Below are positions 8,595-16,760 of a stretch of 17,500 nucleotides of DNA, piece after piece. The position numbers were made by a program, and so were the translations under genes. The notes beneath the pieces are model-generated. The model saw only the letters and a program-made list of their open reading frames with translations. It did no database searches and was not told the origin of the DNA. This stretch comes from Nymphaea colorata (lineage: Eukaryota > Streptophyta > Magnoliopsida > Nymphaeales > Nymphaeaceae): NCBI RefSeq assembly GCF_008831285.2, contig NW_022205263.1, positions 1-17,500 of the forward strand, in the 5' to 3' direction. Position 1 is the stretch's first letter. The number at the start of each line of letters is the position of its first letter.

Positions 8595-10771
8595 ATTAAC
8601 CGGTTCTGCCCCTTGAGCATTATGATCCTATGGTCATAGGATCTCTGCGGTGGAAGCCCCTTAGGTTCCTCAAAGACGTCCTCGTATTGATCAAGCACCA
8701 ACTGTATTCGTTCTGGCACTATCTCTTTCTGCTCTTCTTTTTCTGGCACATCAGTAGCGAGTGCCATTACCCAACACGCAGGCTGCTCGGCTTCAATTGC
8801 CCGCAGTGCAGCCTTGGGACGAGTTGTACTGGTTAAGCCCTGTAGCGTCATGGGCTCTTCGTCGCCGTCGGGAGTGAAGGTCATGTTGAAGTTCTTCACA
8901 TCCCAAGATATGATGCCAAGCGTGAAAAACCATGGCATCCCGAGAATAAGGTCTACTCCATCTAGAGGAATGACTAAGAAGTCGATCTTGAATGGTTTTC
9001 TCTTGATCACAACTTCTATGCCTTTCCCTTCGTTATGGCACTTTAATCTCATGCCCCCTCCCACGATTATAGTTTGGGGGTGGCTTGATTTAAGGGAGAC
9101 GTTGCATCTACGTGCCGCTTCCTCTGTTAGGAAGTTCTTGGTTGCTCCATTATCAAGCAATATTAAGACCTTGTGTCCGTTTATCCTCCCAAATACCCTG
9201 AATGAGTTGGGTTTGTTGGGATCTTGCATTGAATGCAGAGACTCTGCCTCGGTTGGCTTTTCTTCTTTGGCGGGAGTCTCATCAATCCGGACTTCTTTCT
9301 TTTTCTCGGCTTGTCTTGCTCGCCTCTTGGTAACTACTTCCTCATCTGACGAGGACGAGCTGGTCTCATACGGCGTTGTAGACGAATCGCTACACGAACT
9401 GGACTCGTCATCGCTCACCACCTGTACCCTGTAATAAGTTGGGCACTGATGGTTCTTGTCCCATTTTCCCTCACATCTGTAGCACAGGCCTTTGCGCCTG
9501 AACTCTTCAATCTGTTTCGGCGTGAGGTAACGCGTTGGTGGTTTTCGGCCTTGCCCCTGGTTTGGGCCTTGTGGTGGCCGATAATCACTCCCTCTTCGGA
9601 AGGGAGTTGGTTCCTTCCCTTTAAATCGAGAACCAGAGGAGTAGGAAGGTCTCCTCCTCTGCTTGTCCATCTTGTGAGCCTTCTTCTCGGCTCTCTTCTC
9701 CTCTATTTGGTCTTCGTAGAGGCGGGCCATGGCAAAACATTCTTCTAGCCTGTTGAAGCGGTGAATTTTCAATTCTCTCTTCACTTCGCTTTTAAGGCCG
9801 CCCTTGAACGCTCCGATGAGGGCCTTCTCTGGCCACTGGACCATGCTAGCCAACCTCTCAAATTGACGCTGGTAGGCTGCCACGGTTGTGGATTGGACCA
9901 GATTTTTAAGGTCCTCATCATAATCGATGAATGTTGAATCTCCGAACTGTAATTGGAGACTCGCCTTGTACTTCTCCCAAGTTGGATCTGCCGTTTTGTG
10001 ATCGAACCACAAATAATGGGTTGTGGCCTCTCCTGTCATGTTTGCAGTGGCAATTTCAATCCACTCGTCTTGGGGTACACGATGGCACAAGAAGTACCTC
10101 TCGGCCATGAATAGCCACTCCCGTAAGTGCTCCCCATTGAATTTGGGAAACTCATAACGAACTGTGGGAGTTCGCCTCTCTTCTTGAAGTTGACGTTGTG
10201 CTCTTCTAGGACGTAGAGGAGATTCGTCCTGTTCCCCTTCTGAATCGTAGTAGGTGCGATTCATTCTGCTACTAGCGAATCTTTGCACTCTTGGCGTTCT
10301 ATAATATTCGCTAGTGGGCTCAATGGGCTGTCGCTCTGGCGGGGGACCCATGTGTAAAAGTCTGCCCCCATCTGTACTTGTTCCGATGTGGGAGAGATTG
10401 TTCGGGTCTATCTCAGTATCGGTGGGGTAGGTAGGAGCACCTAACACACCTTTGCCTTTGTTCGGACCCTGAGTGGTCCTTTCCCCTCCTGGGTTCTGGT
10501 TGGCAGCTAACTGCTTCAAAAGACCTCGAATCTCGTCCATTTCGTTTTGCCGCTCTCGGTTTTGTCTTTCCATTTCACGTTTGCGGGCTTGATCGGATTT
10601 GCTCATATCATTTCTCATTTGCAACAGCTCTTTTTCAATGTTTAGTATCCTGCCCATTGCATAGTTGGGAACTGGTCCCGCTTGTGTGCTTGGAGCTTCC
10701 TCGGGTTGATCGTTGAGGGGCTCGTCAAGGACAGGCTCATCGGGATTGAACTGCTTCTTTGACTTGCCCAT
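8471..10771 (-). CDS. gag: Gag-protease polyprotein (in frame with pol before a break)
   Basis: A 766-codon frame starting at an ATG with G at +4. Residues about 40-92 are heptad-like and highly charged (coiled coil). About 200-355 form the Gag capsid-like domain ([47 protein letters not shown]). A basic stretch follows, then a zinc knuckle at 430-443 (CYRC...HQC) of the C-x2-C-x7-H-x-C form seen in some plant chromoviruses. A Ser/acidic linker lies at 453-478. The aspartic protease has its active site at 537-546 ([10 protein letters not shown]) and ILGMPW at 609-614. The active-site triplet reads Asp-Asn-Gly where Asp-Ser/Thr-Gly is usual. After about residue 723 the frame leaves the polyprotein and the last ~43 residues are spurious; RT continues in another frame. 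No frame break is seen over the first 2.1 kb. Confidence 0.93.
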   Translation of the reverse strand: MGKSKKQFNPDEPVLDEPLNDQPEEAPSTQAGPVPNYAMGRILNIEKELLQMRNDMSKSDQARKREMERQNRERQNEMDEIRGLLKQLAANQNPGGERTTQGPNKGKGVLGAPTYPTDTEIDPNNLSHIGTSTDGGRLLHMGPPPERQPIEPTSEYYRTPRVQRFASSRMNRTYYDSEGEQDESPLRPRRAQRQLQEERRTPTVRYEFPKFNGEHLREWLFMAERYFLCHRVPQDEWIEIATANMTGEATTHYLWFDHKTADPTWEKYKASLQLQFGDSTFIDYDEDLKNLVQSTTVAAYQRQFERLASMVQWPEKALIGAFKGGLKSEVKRELKIHRFNRLEECFAMARLYEDQIEEKRAEKKAHKMDKQRRRPSYSSGSRFKGKEPTPFRRGSDYRPPQGPNQGQGRKPPTRYLTPKQIEEFRRKGLCYRCEGKWDKNHQCPTYYRVQVVSDDESSSCSDSSTTPYETSSSSSDEEVVTKRRARQAEKKKEVRIDETPAKEEKPTEAESLHSMQDPNKPNSFRVFGRINGHKVLILLDNGATKNFLTEEAARRCNVSLKSSHPQTIIVGGGMRLKCHNEGKGIEVVIKRKPFKIDFLVIPLDGVDLILGMPWFFTLGIISWDVKNFNMTFTPDGDEEPMTLQGLTSTTRPKAALRAIEAEQPACWVMALATDVPEKEEQKEIVPERIQLVLDQYEDVFEEPKGLPPQRSYDHRIIMLKGQNRLMCAPIGMDITRRLKSSVWLKKCWKVALCNQVAALSLHRSYL

Positions 10772-11381
10772 AGTTGTTTAGGGTGGTTATATGTCAAAGA
10801 ACTACCGAAGACAAAAAAATCCTAGCTAAAATTCCAAAACTGACACGCTGCCACTCTCAACGAGAAGCCGCTGTCCGACTCCTAAAACTGCTGGCTGATC
10901 CCTGACCGAAGACCTGATCTGCCGACTGACTCTGCCCTACTGCCCTACGCTGCCGCTGCCTTGGCTGCCGGTAGCGCGTTTAGAGGCAAGGGAGACGGGT
11001 TGGCCCGCCTAGTGCCGCGCTTCGCCTAAGCGCCTCGGCACTCCCACTTCGCCCACGGCCGGGCTTTTGCAAGCCTAATTCACCGCACCCTCCTGGTGCC
11101 TCGGTGACGAACCGGGAGCTCGGCTGCCCTCGGGTGCACGGAATGTACAGCCCTTTACTTGCTAAAGGTGAGCAAGCAAAGCCCTAAACACGTACGAAGA
11201 CGGAAGTCGCGGGGACTCCAAAAATCAAAATCTGCTCTAGAAAGCCGAAAATAAACTGACTAGAAAACCAAAAGAAGTCCACTGTCTCGCTGGAAATCTG
11301 AAAAGAAGACCGTCTGCACTGCCGTTGATGAAGCTTCTTCGTAGGTCCAAGTGCTCAAACCGACGGTGTTCCTCCAGATTC
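10772..11381 (-). other. Untranslated leader between primer binding site and gag
   Basis: About 610 bases with no credible coding potential, rich in G and C in the middle. Two hairpins are visible and would form in the element RNA: 11012-11041 (gtgccgcgctt pairing with aagcgc and cggcac, small bulge) and 11153-11181 (ctttacttgct against agcaagcaaag, one non-Watson-Crick position, 7-nt loop). In retroelements this region often carries dimerisation and packaging signals. That role is inference here. Confidence 0.6.
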
Positions 11382-11393
11382 GCTCTGATACCA
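11382..11393 (-). promoter_or_regulatory. Primer binding site, initiator tRNA-Met
   Basis: The minus strand reads TGGTATCAGAGC two bases after the end of the 5' LTR. This is complementary to the 3' end of plant initiator tRNA-Met, the usual minus-strand primer of plant Ty3/gypsy elements. All 12 bases match the known plant site. Confidence 0.92.
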
Positions 11394-11979
11394 ATTGTTA
11401 GGATCTCACCGTCTAGGCCAGAATAACCCGACCAGTGCGATCCTAAACTTCCCAGGACCTTCTTCAGGCCTATTCTAAAAACCGAAAAACCTAGGTAATT
11501 ACACAAATGATCTACCCGGCCGGACAGGACCCCGGCGCAAAACCCAATAGGTAAGGAGATACACGTGTAGGTTACCCGAATCCCAAAAATTCCTAACTAA
11601 ATCTTCCTACTACAAAAACAATAACAGGGTCGTGAGGCCTTTACAATTCGCGAGCGATACAAGAGAACACTCGATCTCACTCACAAATCACGCAAACCAC
11701 ACTAACGTGCAAACCACACCCAACAGAAGTAAATAGGTGGTCTGGCTCCTTGTGGTCGTGTCTCGGGCACAGTGCCCTCGAGGTACCTCGCGGGGGAGCT
11801 AGGCCGAAGCCAAGGCTAAAACAGAAATGCTGAAAACAAACTAATATGCTACCTAGAACTGAAAGCAAATCCCACCCGGAGCTACAAGGGGGATAGGAGA
11901 CGATACCGGCCAAGGATCACCCTTGGCGTAGCCGGATAAGGTCTCGGGGTGATGACCTGCCCCCGAGCACTGCAGCTCA

Positions 11980-12520
11980 CAGAACAGGAAGACCGGCTGA
12001 GGCGTGCCTCCACGTAGCCTGCTGCTCGGACTGACCGCTGCCTGAAGGCGCTGACGGTAGGCCGCGCGCTGGTGGTCGGGTCGACTGCCGAGGTCTGGTC
12101 GCTACTCGTTGGCTGTGGCCGCTGCACTGTTGCCGCGAAGGATCCTGCGGTGGCAGCGCTAACGTCGAGCCGAGACTGCTGCTGACACTCGCCGGGCCGA
12201 GGGGCAGAACGCGCGCCGAGAACGAGGGCGCTGTCTCGGACTACTACGGTCGTGCCGTCGAGGACGCCGGGAACGCTCGTCTGCTGTCTGGTCGAGGGCC
12301 GCCTGTCAGGACGAAGTCGCCTGTCGGCTGCCGCCGATGTGCTGCTGCTGCGCGCTGAAGACGACGGATCAGGGCCGGAAGGGCCGCCTGGATTGCCGCG
12401 GGGGGCTGCTGTCACAGCGACAGCGCCTACCTGCCTAACTCCGGGATGTGGCTCGGCCACGTGCGCCGGTGGATGCCGACGAAGAGGAAGTGGCCGCTGT
12501 AAGGGCCGGCGAGCCGGCTG
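11980..12520. other. GC-rich block inside the 5' LTR, open on both strands
   Basis: Partner of 2640-3180. The minus frame is open for 192 codons (11882-12460) here against 150 in the other LTR, because the stop is not shared. Most differences between the copies change amino acids. This argues against a conserved protein. Confidence 0.5.
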
Positions 12521-12582
12521 ATCCTAATCCTAGCTACGGCTGGGTTGGCTGGGTTCGGCTGGGCTCTACTAGGTGGTGGGTC

Positions 12583-12975
12583 TAGTCAAGCGGGTTCGGG
12601 ACAGGGTAGGCTTGGTCAAATGTGGTTTAGGTTCAGTCAAGGGTTGACCTAGCTAATAGGTTGGTCCAGTAGGGGAGGCTAAGGTCGAGCCTAAGCTCAC
12701 GGTGCTGGTCAACGTTGACCAAGTGTGGAGGGTTTAACTAACTAGGTGGTTGACTAATTGGACCGAATCAATGGGTCCGGGTTAAGTAGGTCAAGGGTCA
12801 CCCGAGGTGGGCTCGAGTCGCTAAGGGAGGCTACCAACGAAGTGGGCTCGGTGGACTAGTTGACCTAGTTTGACTAAGGCTAAAGGTCAATGCCGATCTA
12901 GGTTGGCTCGCTAGAGGTTTAGCCTAGGTGCGGGTTCGGTGCGGGACGTTGCCTAGTGGGTTCGGTTGACTGGGT
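12583..12975. promoter_or_regulatory. Cluster of GTCAA/TTGAC motifs, 5' LTR
   Basis: Partner of the cluster at 3249-3632, with at least as many cores. At 12707-12720 it contains a perfect 14-bp palindrome ggtcaacgttgacc, that is, two head-to-head TTGAC cores; the other LTR has a decayed version. WRKY binding is a family-based guess. The position is 1.7-2.1 kb downstream of the TATA-like box. Confidence 0.4.
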
Positions 12976-14430
12976 TGGTCTTACCCAGGGATTGCACCGG
13001 TGCTTGCCACGTGGCAAGATGGACAGACACGACAGAAAGAGCTAGAAGAATGCTAGCTATTAGGAAATGAGCTCGAATTCTCGCCTAAGGGTTAGGGAGA
13101 AATGCGACAAGGAAGGAGAGGAGATTGGGGCGAAGGGCCAGGTGGCGCTCTCGTGTGAGCTCGAGAGAGGCTAAGGCTACGATGTTGACACGTAGCAGTG
13201 ATCAACGGACGAGGGTAGCTGCAGATTAGGTCAAGGGGATATGAAGATATGCGGCTGAGAAGAAATAGGAAAGGTGGCGCTAGGTGGCAAGGCTTCCAAG
13301 AACGGTGGAGGCTAGATCCAAGAAAATGGGCAAGGGGATCTCGCAGGGCCTGGCTGGAGGACAAGTGGCGAGACGCGGGACCAAGGTGGGTAGCTGGCAG
13401 GTGAGGTGGCGAATGAGGTGGCAGAGGGCTGGCTAGGATGGCAACACGTGTCAAGATGAACGCGTGAGGATCCTTGCGACTTAGGGTTGACGCGGTGAAG
13501 ATGGCGAGGAGCTGGAAGGGAGCTGCGGCTGCGGGATTGTTTCCTGATTTGGTGGAGCAGCTGATTGCGAGCTGATCCTGGATCGAGACAGGTGGCAGCA
13601 GCTGGGACAAGGGCTCAGATGAACGGCTGGATGGTGGACAGGTGTCGAAATGAACGGCTGAGATGAAACGGAGGTGGACTTACCGGATTCGGATGATTGG
13701 CCTCGTCGGAATCTTCCAATTCACGCCGGCGGCCAGAACTTGATCCGAAAGTCCCTTGACCGATATACCCCTTTCAGATTTTAAATAAAACACTAGGGAA
13801 GAAGGGCCATTCGGTCCTTAACGCCGGAATCAATGGCGACCACCGGAATTAACAGCGATGGCCGGATTTATACGATTTTCCGGCGAGATTCAATCTCGCG
13901 ATACAGCCATCAAAAGTCGCCCGATTTATATTATTTTGAAGCTCTTTTGCAGGCGATTCTTTTAGGCTAATCAGCCGCTTCAGATCTCGTCCAGAAAGCA
14001 AGTTATTTTGACTTTTAAGCCTCTGGTCCGACTGATCAAAAGCAAGAGAACAGGCCGATAGAATCTGATTGAAACAATTCCTTTTCTTAGTCTTCAATCG
14101 GCCGATGCCTACTAAGGATCAAACTTCTGATTCAGACCCCGCGGCGCGATCTGTAACTTCTGATTAGAACAGAATATGCCCCAATACAGATTCCCCTCTT
14201 CGGGTATGCCGAGAGAAGAACCGGATGAAGACGTCCTGCGTTCTAAGGCAGAATGCAGCAATCGGGCAGCGAGAGAGAGATCGGAATTCGTCTCCTCTTC
14301 GGTGTCGAATTGAAGCCGGCGGTGGATCCGTCGCCTTCAATCTTCCCTATGCTGGAATCGGCCTCACAGTACCCTCGTGATCAGGGCATAGGCACCGATT
14401 CCAGAACTTTGAAAAAGCTCAAAAGGGGGT

Positions 14431-14436
14431 ACTTAC
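14431..14436 (-). other. Candidate 5' splice site in the 5' LTR
   Basis: The minus strand reads AC|GTAAGT, about 270 bases downstream of the TATA-like box at 14704-14711 and 3.7 kb before the gag ATG. If used, splicing could shorten the unusually long leader. I found no acceptor I would defend. Confidence 0.2.
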
Positions 14437-14703
14437 GTGACAAGGGAGGGATCGCCGCCGGTGGTGGAGATCCGCCGATGCCTTCTTCCTTATGCCTATG
14501 TCTCCGACGGCGGCTCTTCAAGGAATTCTGGACTGAGAAGCATCATGGAGGTAGAGGACGCGAGGGGGGAGAAGACGCCTGGTTCACGACTGAACAAGGT
14601 GGGAGACGAGAGGGGAGAAGCCTCGTGCGAGGAGAGAGAGGGTGCCACACCAAATGCCAATCTCTGGATTAATTTTTCGATCCATTGTACATTGAGTTTA
14701 CAG

Positions 14704-14711
14704 AATATATA
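14704..14711 (-). promoter_or_regulatory. TATA-like box of the 5' LTR promoter
   Basis: The minus strand reads TATATATT, with a CT-rich tract downstream around 14625-14640. Position and sequence are shared with the 3' LTR and with diverged LTR-L. Transcription would start near 14670 and leave a leader of about 3.9 kb before gag. Confidence 0.45.
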
Positions 14712-15314
14712 CTAAATATAATGCGAGCCCTAATTACATGTTAACCTAGCTCGCAACATAGTCTAATGTCAAAAATGCGCAAGGCACAACCCGCCTTGCT
14801 AGGTCTCTACTTCAAAACTCGATATTAACTTTAAATTAAGTAGCATAAAATGAAATCGGCCTAGTGCCCAACATATAAAATTATCTTCGAAAGTCCCTAA
14901 GTCTTTCGGACTTAGGGCGGGGACCTCGTGTGGGTTACCGCCCACACTTCGGAACTTGGTGCGCGGGTCAAATCTGATTGACTCAGATCTGAACCTAAGC
15001 CTCTCGGCTTTAGATAGGCTCAAGCGTTCGGGATAGTTAGGCTCACGCTCGGATTAGGCTGGTCAAGCTCGGTGAGCCTCGCAATAGGTTCTAGAACGCC
15101 TTGAGTTCCACCTGGTTCGAGCACTCTTTCGGACCTAGTTGCTCCTCCCACGCCGCCCGCTGCAACTGTCTCGAGTGCTGACTTAGCCTCGCTTGGACCG
15201 TCTTCAAGTTGACTTAACGATTGCGCCCACAAGTCCGAGGCTTTTTTCCTTGGCCGACTGGTTCCGGCCTGATCACGCCGAGCTGGGTCTGGACCTACAT
15301 GTTGGTCCGTAACA

Positions 15315-15726
15315 GTAGCCGTTTCTCAGGCTCCCTCTCCGGAATCGAACCCTAATTCTCCGTCACCCGTCACTACCATGGTAGGCCACTATCCTACCAT
15401 CGAAAGTTGATAGGGCAGAAATTTGAATGATGCGTCGCCGGCACGAAGGCCGTGCGATCCGTCGAGTTATCATGAATCACCAAAACATCGAGCAAAGCCC
15501 GCATTGGCCTTTTATCTAATAAATGCGACCCTTCCAGAAGTCGGGGTGTGGTGCACGTATTAGCTCTAGCTTTACTACGGTTATCCGAGTAGCAAATACC
15601 ATCAAACAAACTATAACTGATTTAATGAGCCATTCGCAGTTTCACAGTCTGAATTAGTTCATACTTACACATGCATGGCTTAATCTTTGAGACAAGCATA
15701 TGACTACTGGCAGGATCAACCAGGTA
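15315..15726 (-). rRNA. 18S rRNA, 5' ~412 nt only
   Basis: Read on the minus strand it begins TACCTGGTTGATCCTGCCAG, the mature 5' end of plant 18S rRNA, and continues colinearly through TCATATGCTTGTCTC, AACTCGACGGATCGCACGGC and GAGAAACGGCTAC. It stops there, exactly where the main element's LTR begins; the remaining ~1.4 kb of 18S is not in the window. The fragment has no obvious gap. One very conserved spot is changed: AAAGCTAGAGC at about 15570-15580, where plants normally have AATTCTAGAGC. It could be an rRNA gene interrupted by the retroelement, a dead dispersed rDNA piece, or a piece joined by recombination. Confidence 0.95.
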
Positions 15727-16434
15727 GCAACACATCGACAACGTCAGAGGCCCCGGCCACAAAAGAACCGATAGCTACCGACGGTCAATCATCGTTTCGT
15801 TTTCGACATCACTGCGGACGACGTTTTAGGAAGAACAGCATTAAAAAACTGCCCACCGGCGCCCGAAACGTACTGAGAATCCATAAAGCCAACGTAACGA
15901 CAGAAATAACCAACGATCAGCACAAAAGCTGAGAGGCCAAAAGCCGCACGCCCAAGCCCTCCGCACACCATGCGGATGGGCTGCGTTAATGTCCTTAACA
16001 AGACGGCGTTCCACCAAAGCGGCAGCAATACAGAGACCAAACGTAGGGGCAAAACAAACTTAGCGTCAACCACACCAATATAACAAGCACATCACCCAAA
16101 CGGTTCATGGCAAACCAAAACAGCCATGACGCCGATGGGAGACGCAGCCAACGCCACTCATGCGCCAAGACATCAGGCGCTTCCCAACGGCCGCCTTCAC
16201 GCCGGCATAGCCATGCGGACAAGCGGAACTTGGGAGGCGCATAATGTTGAAACGCGAGATAGATTCTCGATCAAACCGAACCGTCGTGGAACAACCGATA
16301 AAAACAAGCAAGAAGCAAACAGCAAAGGCAACGGGGATCCGTCAAACCGAGCATCAATCTCCTACGCAGGTGATTTGGGCGATCGCTCCCGGGTAAAAGG
16401 GGCTAACGCGAAAATCACCTAGTCTACCATAAAT
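15727..16434 (-). other. Probable 5' external transcribed spacer of rDNA
   Basis: This sequence lies directly upstream of the 18S 5' end on the minus strand and begins with the usual GTGTTGC just before TACCTGG. It has the non-repetitive, GC-balanced look of a plant ETS, and its short open frames are not convincing. I found no plant Pol I initiation motif (TATATAGGGG type), so the start of the spacer is probably missing. The outer boundary is uncertain; I place it where purine-rich plus-strand retroelement-like sequence seems to begin. Confidence 0.55.
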
Positions 16435-16754
16435 GTTCCAGACCATTCGTGAATCCACTTGTGTACCTGATCCGGTCCCAAAGGACACCGCAGGCGCTGT
16501 CGGGGAACAGCGAGCACTGCAGGCCGAGGGCCAGGCAGGGAAGGACACGTTGCATAGCACCTGCCAAACAAAGGCCTTGACAGCAGTCGGAGGCCGAGAA
16601 GAAGGCAGTCGCACCGCGTGGACTACAAATGGCCCAGGCAAAACCGGACGCAGGAGAAGCTGAAAAGACAGCTACGGAAGCACGCGGAACCAAGAAAAAA
16701 TGGCCGCTCGCAGTGAAGAAAGGGCACACGAGGGACGGCAGCAAGGTCGAAGGG
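16435..16754 (+). mobile_element. End of the internal region of a second retroelement (X')
   Basis: The plus strand here is Ala/Lys/Glu-coding in style and ends in a purine-rich tract, gcaaggtcgaaggg (16741-16754), immediately before TGTTGATACGGG. That is the arrangement of a polypurine tract before a 3' LTR. The last part (from 16681) is the right copy of the 79-bp inverted repeat. The left boundary with rDNA is not defined. The family is not recognised. Confidence 0.45.
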
Positions 16755-16760
16755 TGTTGA
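16581..16760 (+). pseudogene. Tail of an unrecognised open frame ending at the X' LTR edge
   Basis: From just after a stop at 16578-16580 this frame runs 59 codons to a TGA at 16758-16760, inside the first bases of the presumed LTR. Its composition is rich in Ala, Lys, Glu and Gly (for example KPDAGEAEKTATEARGTKKK, then WPLAVKKGHTRDG). It may be the C-terminal tail of a retroelement protein, cut upstream by a frame break. No domain is recognised and no start is proposed. The part from 16681 is repeated inverted at 1986-2062, where the frame would run on into LTR-L. Confidence 0.25.
16681..16759. repeat. Right copy of the 79-bp perfect inverted repeat
   Basis: Identical, base for base, to the reverse complement of 1984-2062. 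The two copies bracket the main element plus the rDNA piece, 14.6 kb apart. The identity is higher than between the two main LTRs. Confidence 0.9.

Larger units (their letters stand above)
2063..15314 (-). mobile_element. Full-length Ty3/gypsy chromovirus-type LTR retrotransposon
   Basis: A 13.25-kb element on the minus strand. It has two long LTRs (11396-15314 as 5' LTR, 2063-5906 as 3' LTR), both starting TGTTACGGAC and ending CCTAACA, with the 5-bp terminal inverted repeat TGTTA/TAACA. A primer binding site for initiator tRNA-Met lies two bases inside the 5' LTR and a polypurine tract directly abuts the 3' LTR. Coding order is gag, zinc knuckle, protease, RT, RNase H, integrase, chromodomain, as in chromoviruses. 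The RNase H/connection residues ([20 protein letters not shown]) and the zinc knuckle spacing resemble the Reina/Galadriel side of the plant chromoviruses more than Tekay/CRM; this is from memory of the families. The flanking five bases do not match (gcgtg left, gtagc right), so no target-site duplication is visible. Several frame breaks in pol make it non-autonomous as assembled. Confidence 0.93.
11396..15314 (-). repeat. 5' LTR of the main element
   Basis: A 3919-bp LTR whose start (15314) adjoins the 18S rRNA sequence at 15315 with no gap and whose end adjoins the primer binding site. It is 75 bases longer than the 3' LTR; most of the excess lies in the part matching 4780-5906 and consists of single extra bases. 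Two parts are strongly diverged from the partner (about 13145-13340 and 14125-14325). It holds the same TATA-like box, GC-rich block and GTCAA/TTGAC-rich block. As 5' LTR it should supply the promoter for the element. Confidence 0.93.

Noticed and set aside
8814-9434. 206-codon open frame on the plus strand
   Set aside because: It lies opposite the gag-protease gene, has no recognisable domain, and the minus frame has clear zinc knuckle and protease motifs. It is a shadow.
13092-13610. 172-codon minus-strand frame in the 5' LTR
   Set aside because: The matching region of the other LTR does not keep the same frame throughout (indels and patch divergence). No domain; low-complexity Ser/Pro/His composition.
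2063-15314. Insertion age from LTR divergence
   Set aside because: Mismatched flanks and patchy divergence suggest the LTRs may not be sister copies, and the left LTR may contain sequencing deletions. A date would mislead.
15315-15726. R2-type non-LTR element insertion in rDNA
   Set aside because: R2 inserts in 28S and has no LTRs. The inserted element has LTRs, a tRNA primer site and an integrase.
15789-16311. Overlapping minus-strand open frames upstream of 18S
   Set aside because: They lie in probable rDNA spacer, overlap each other in different frames and show no domain or credible start.
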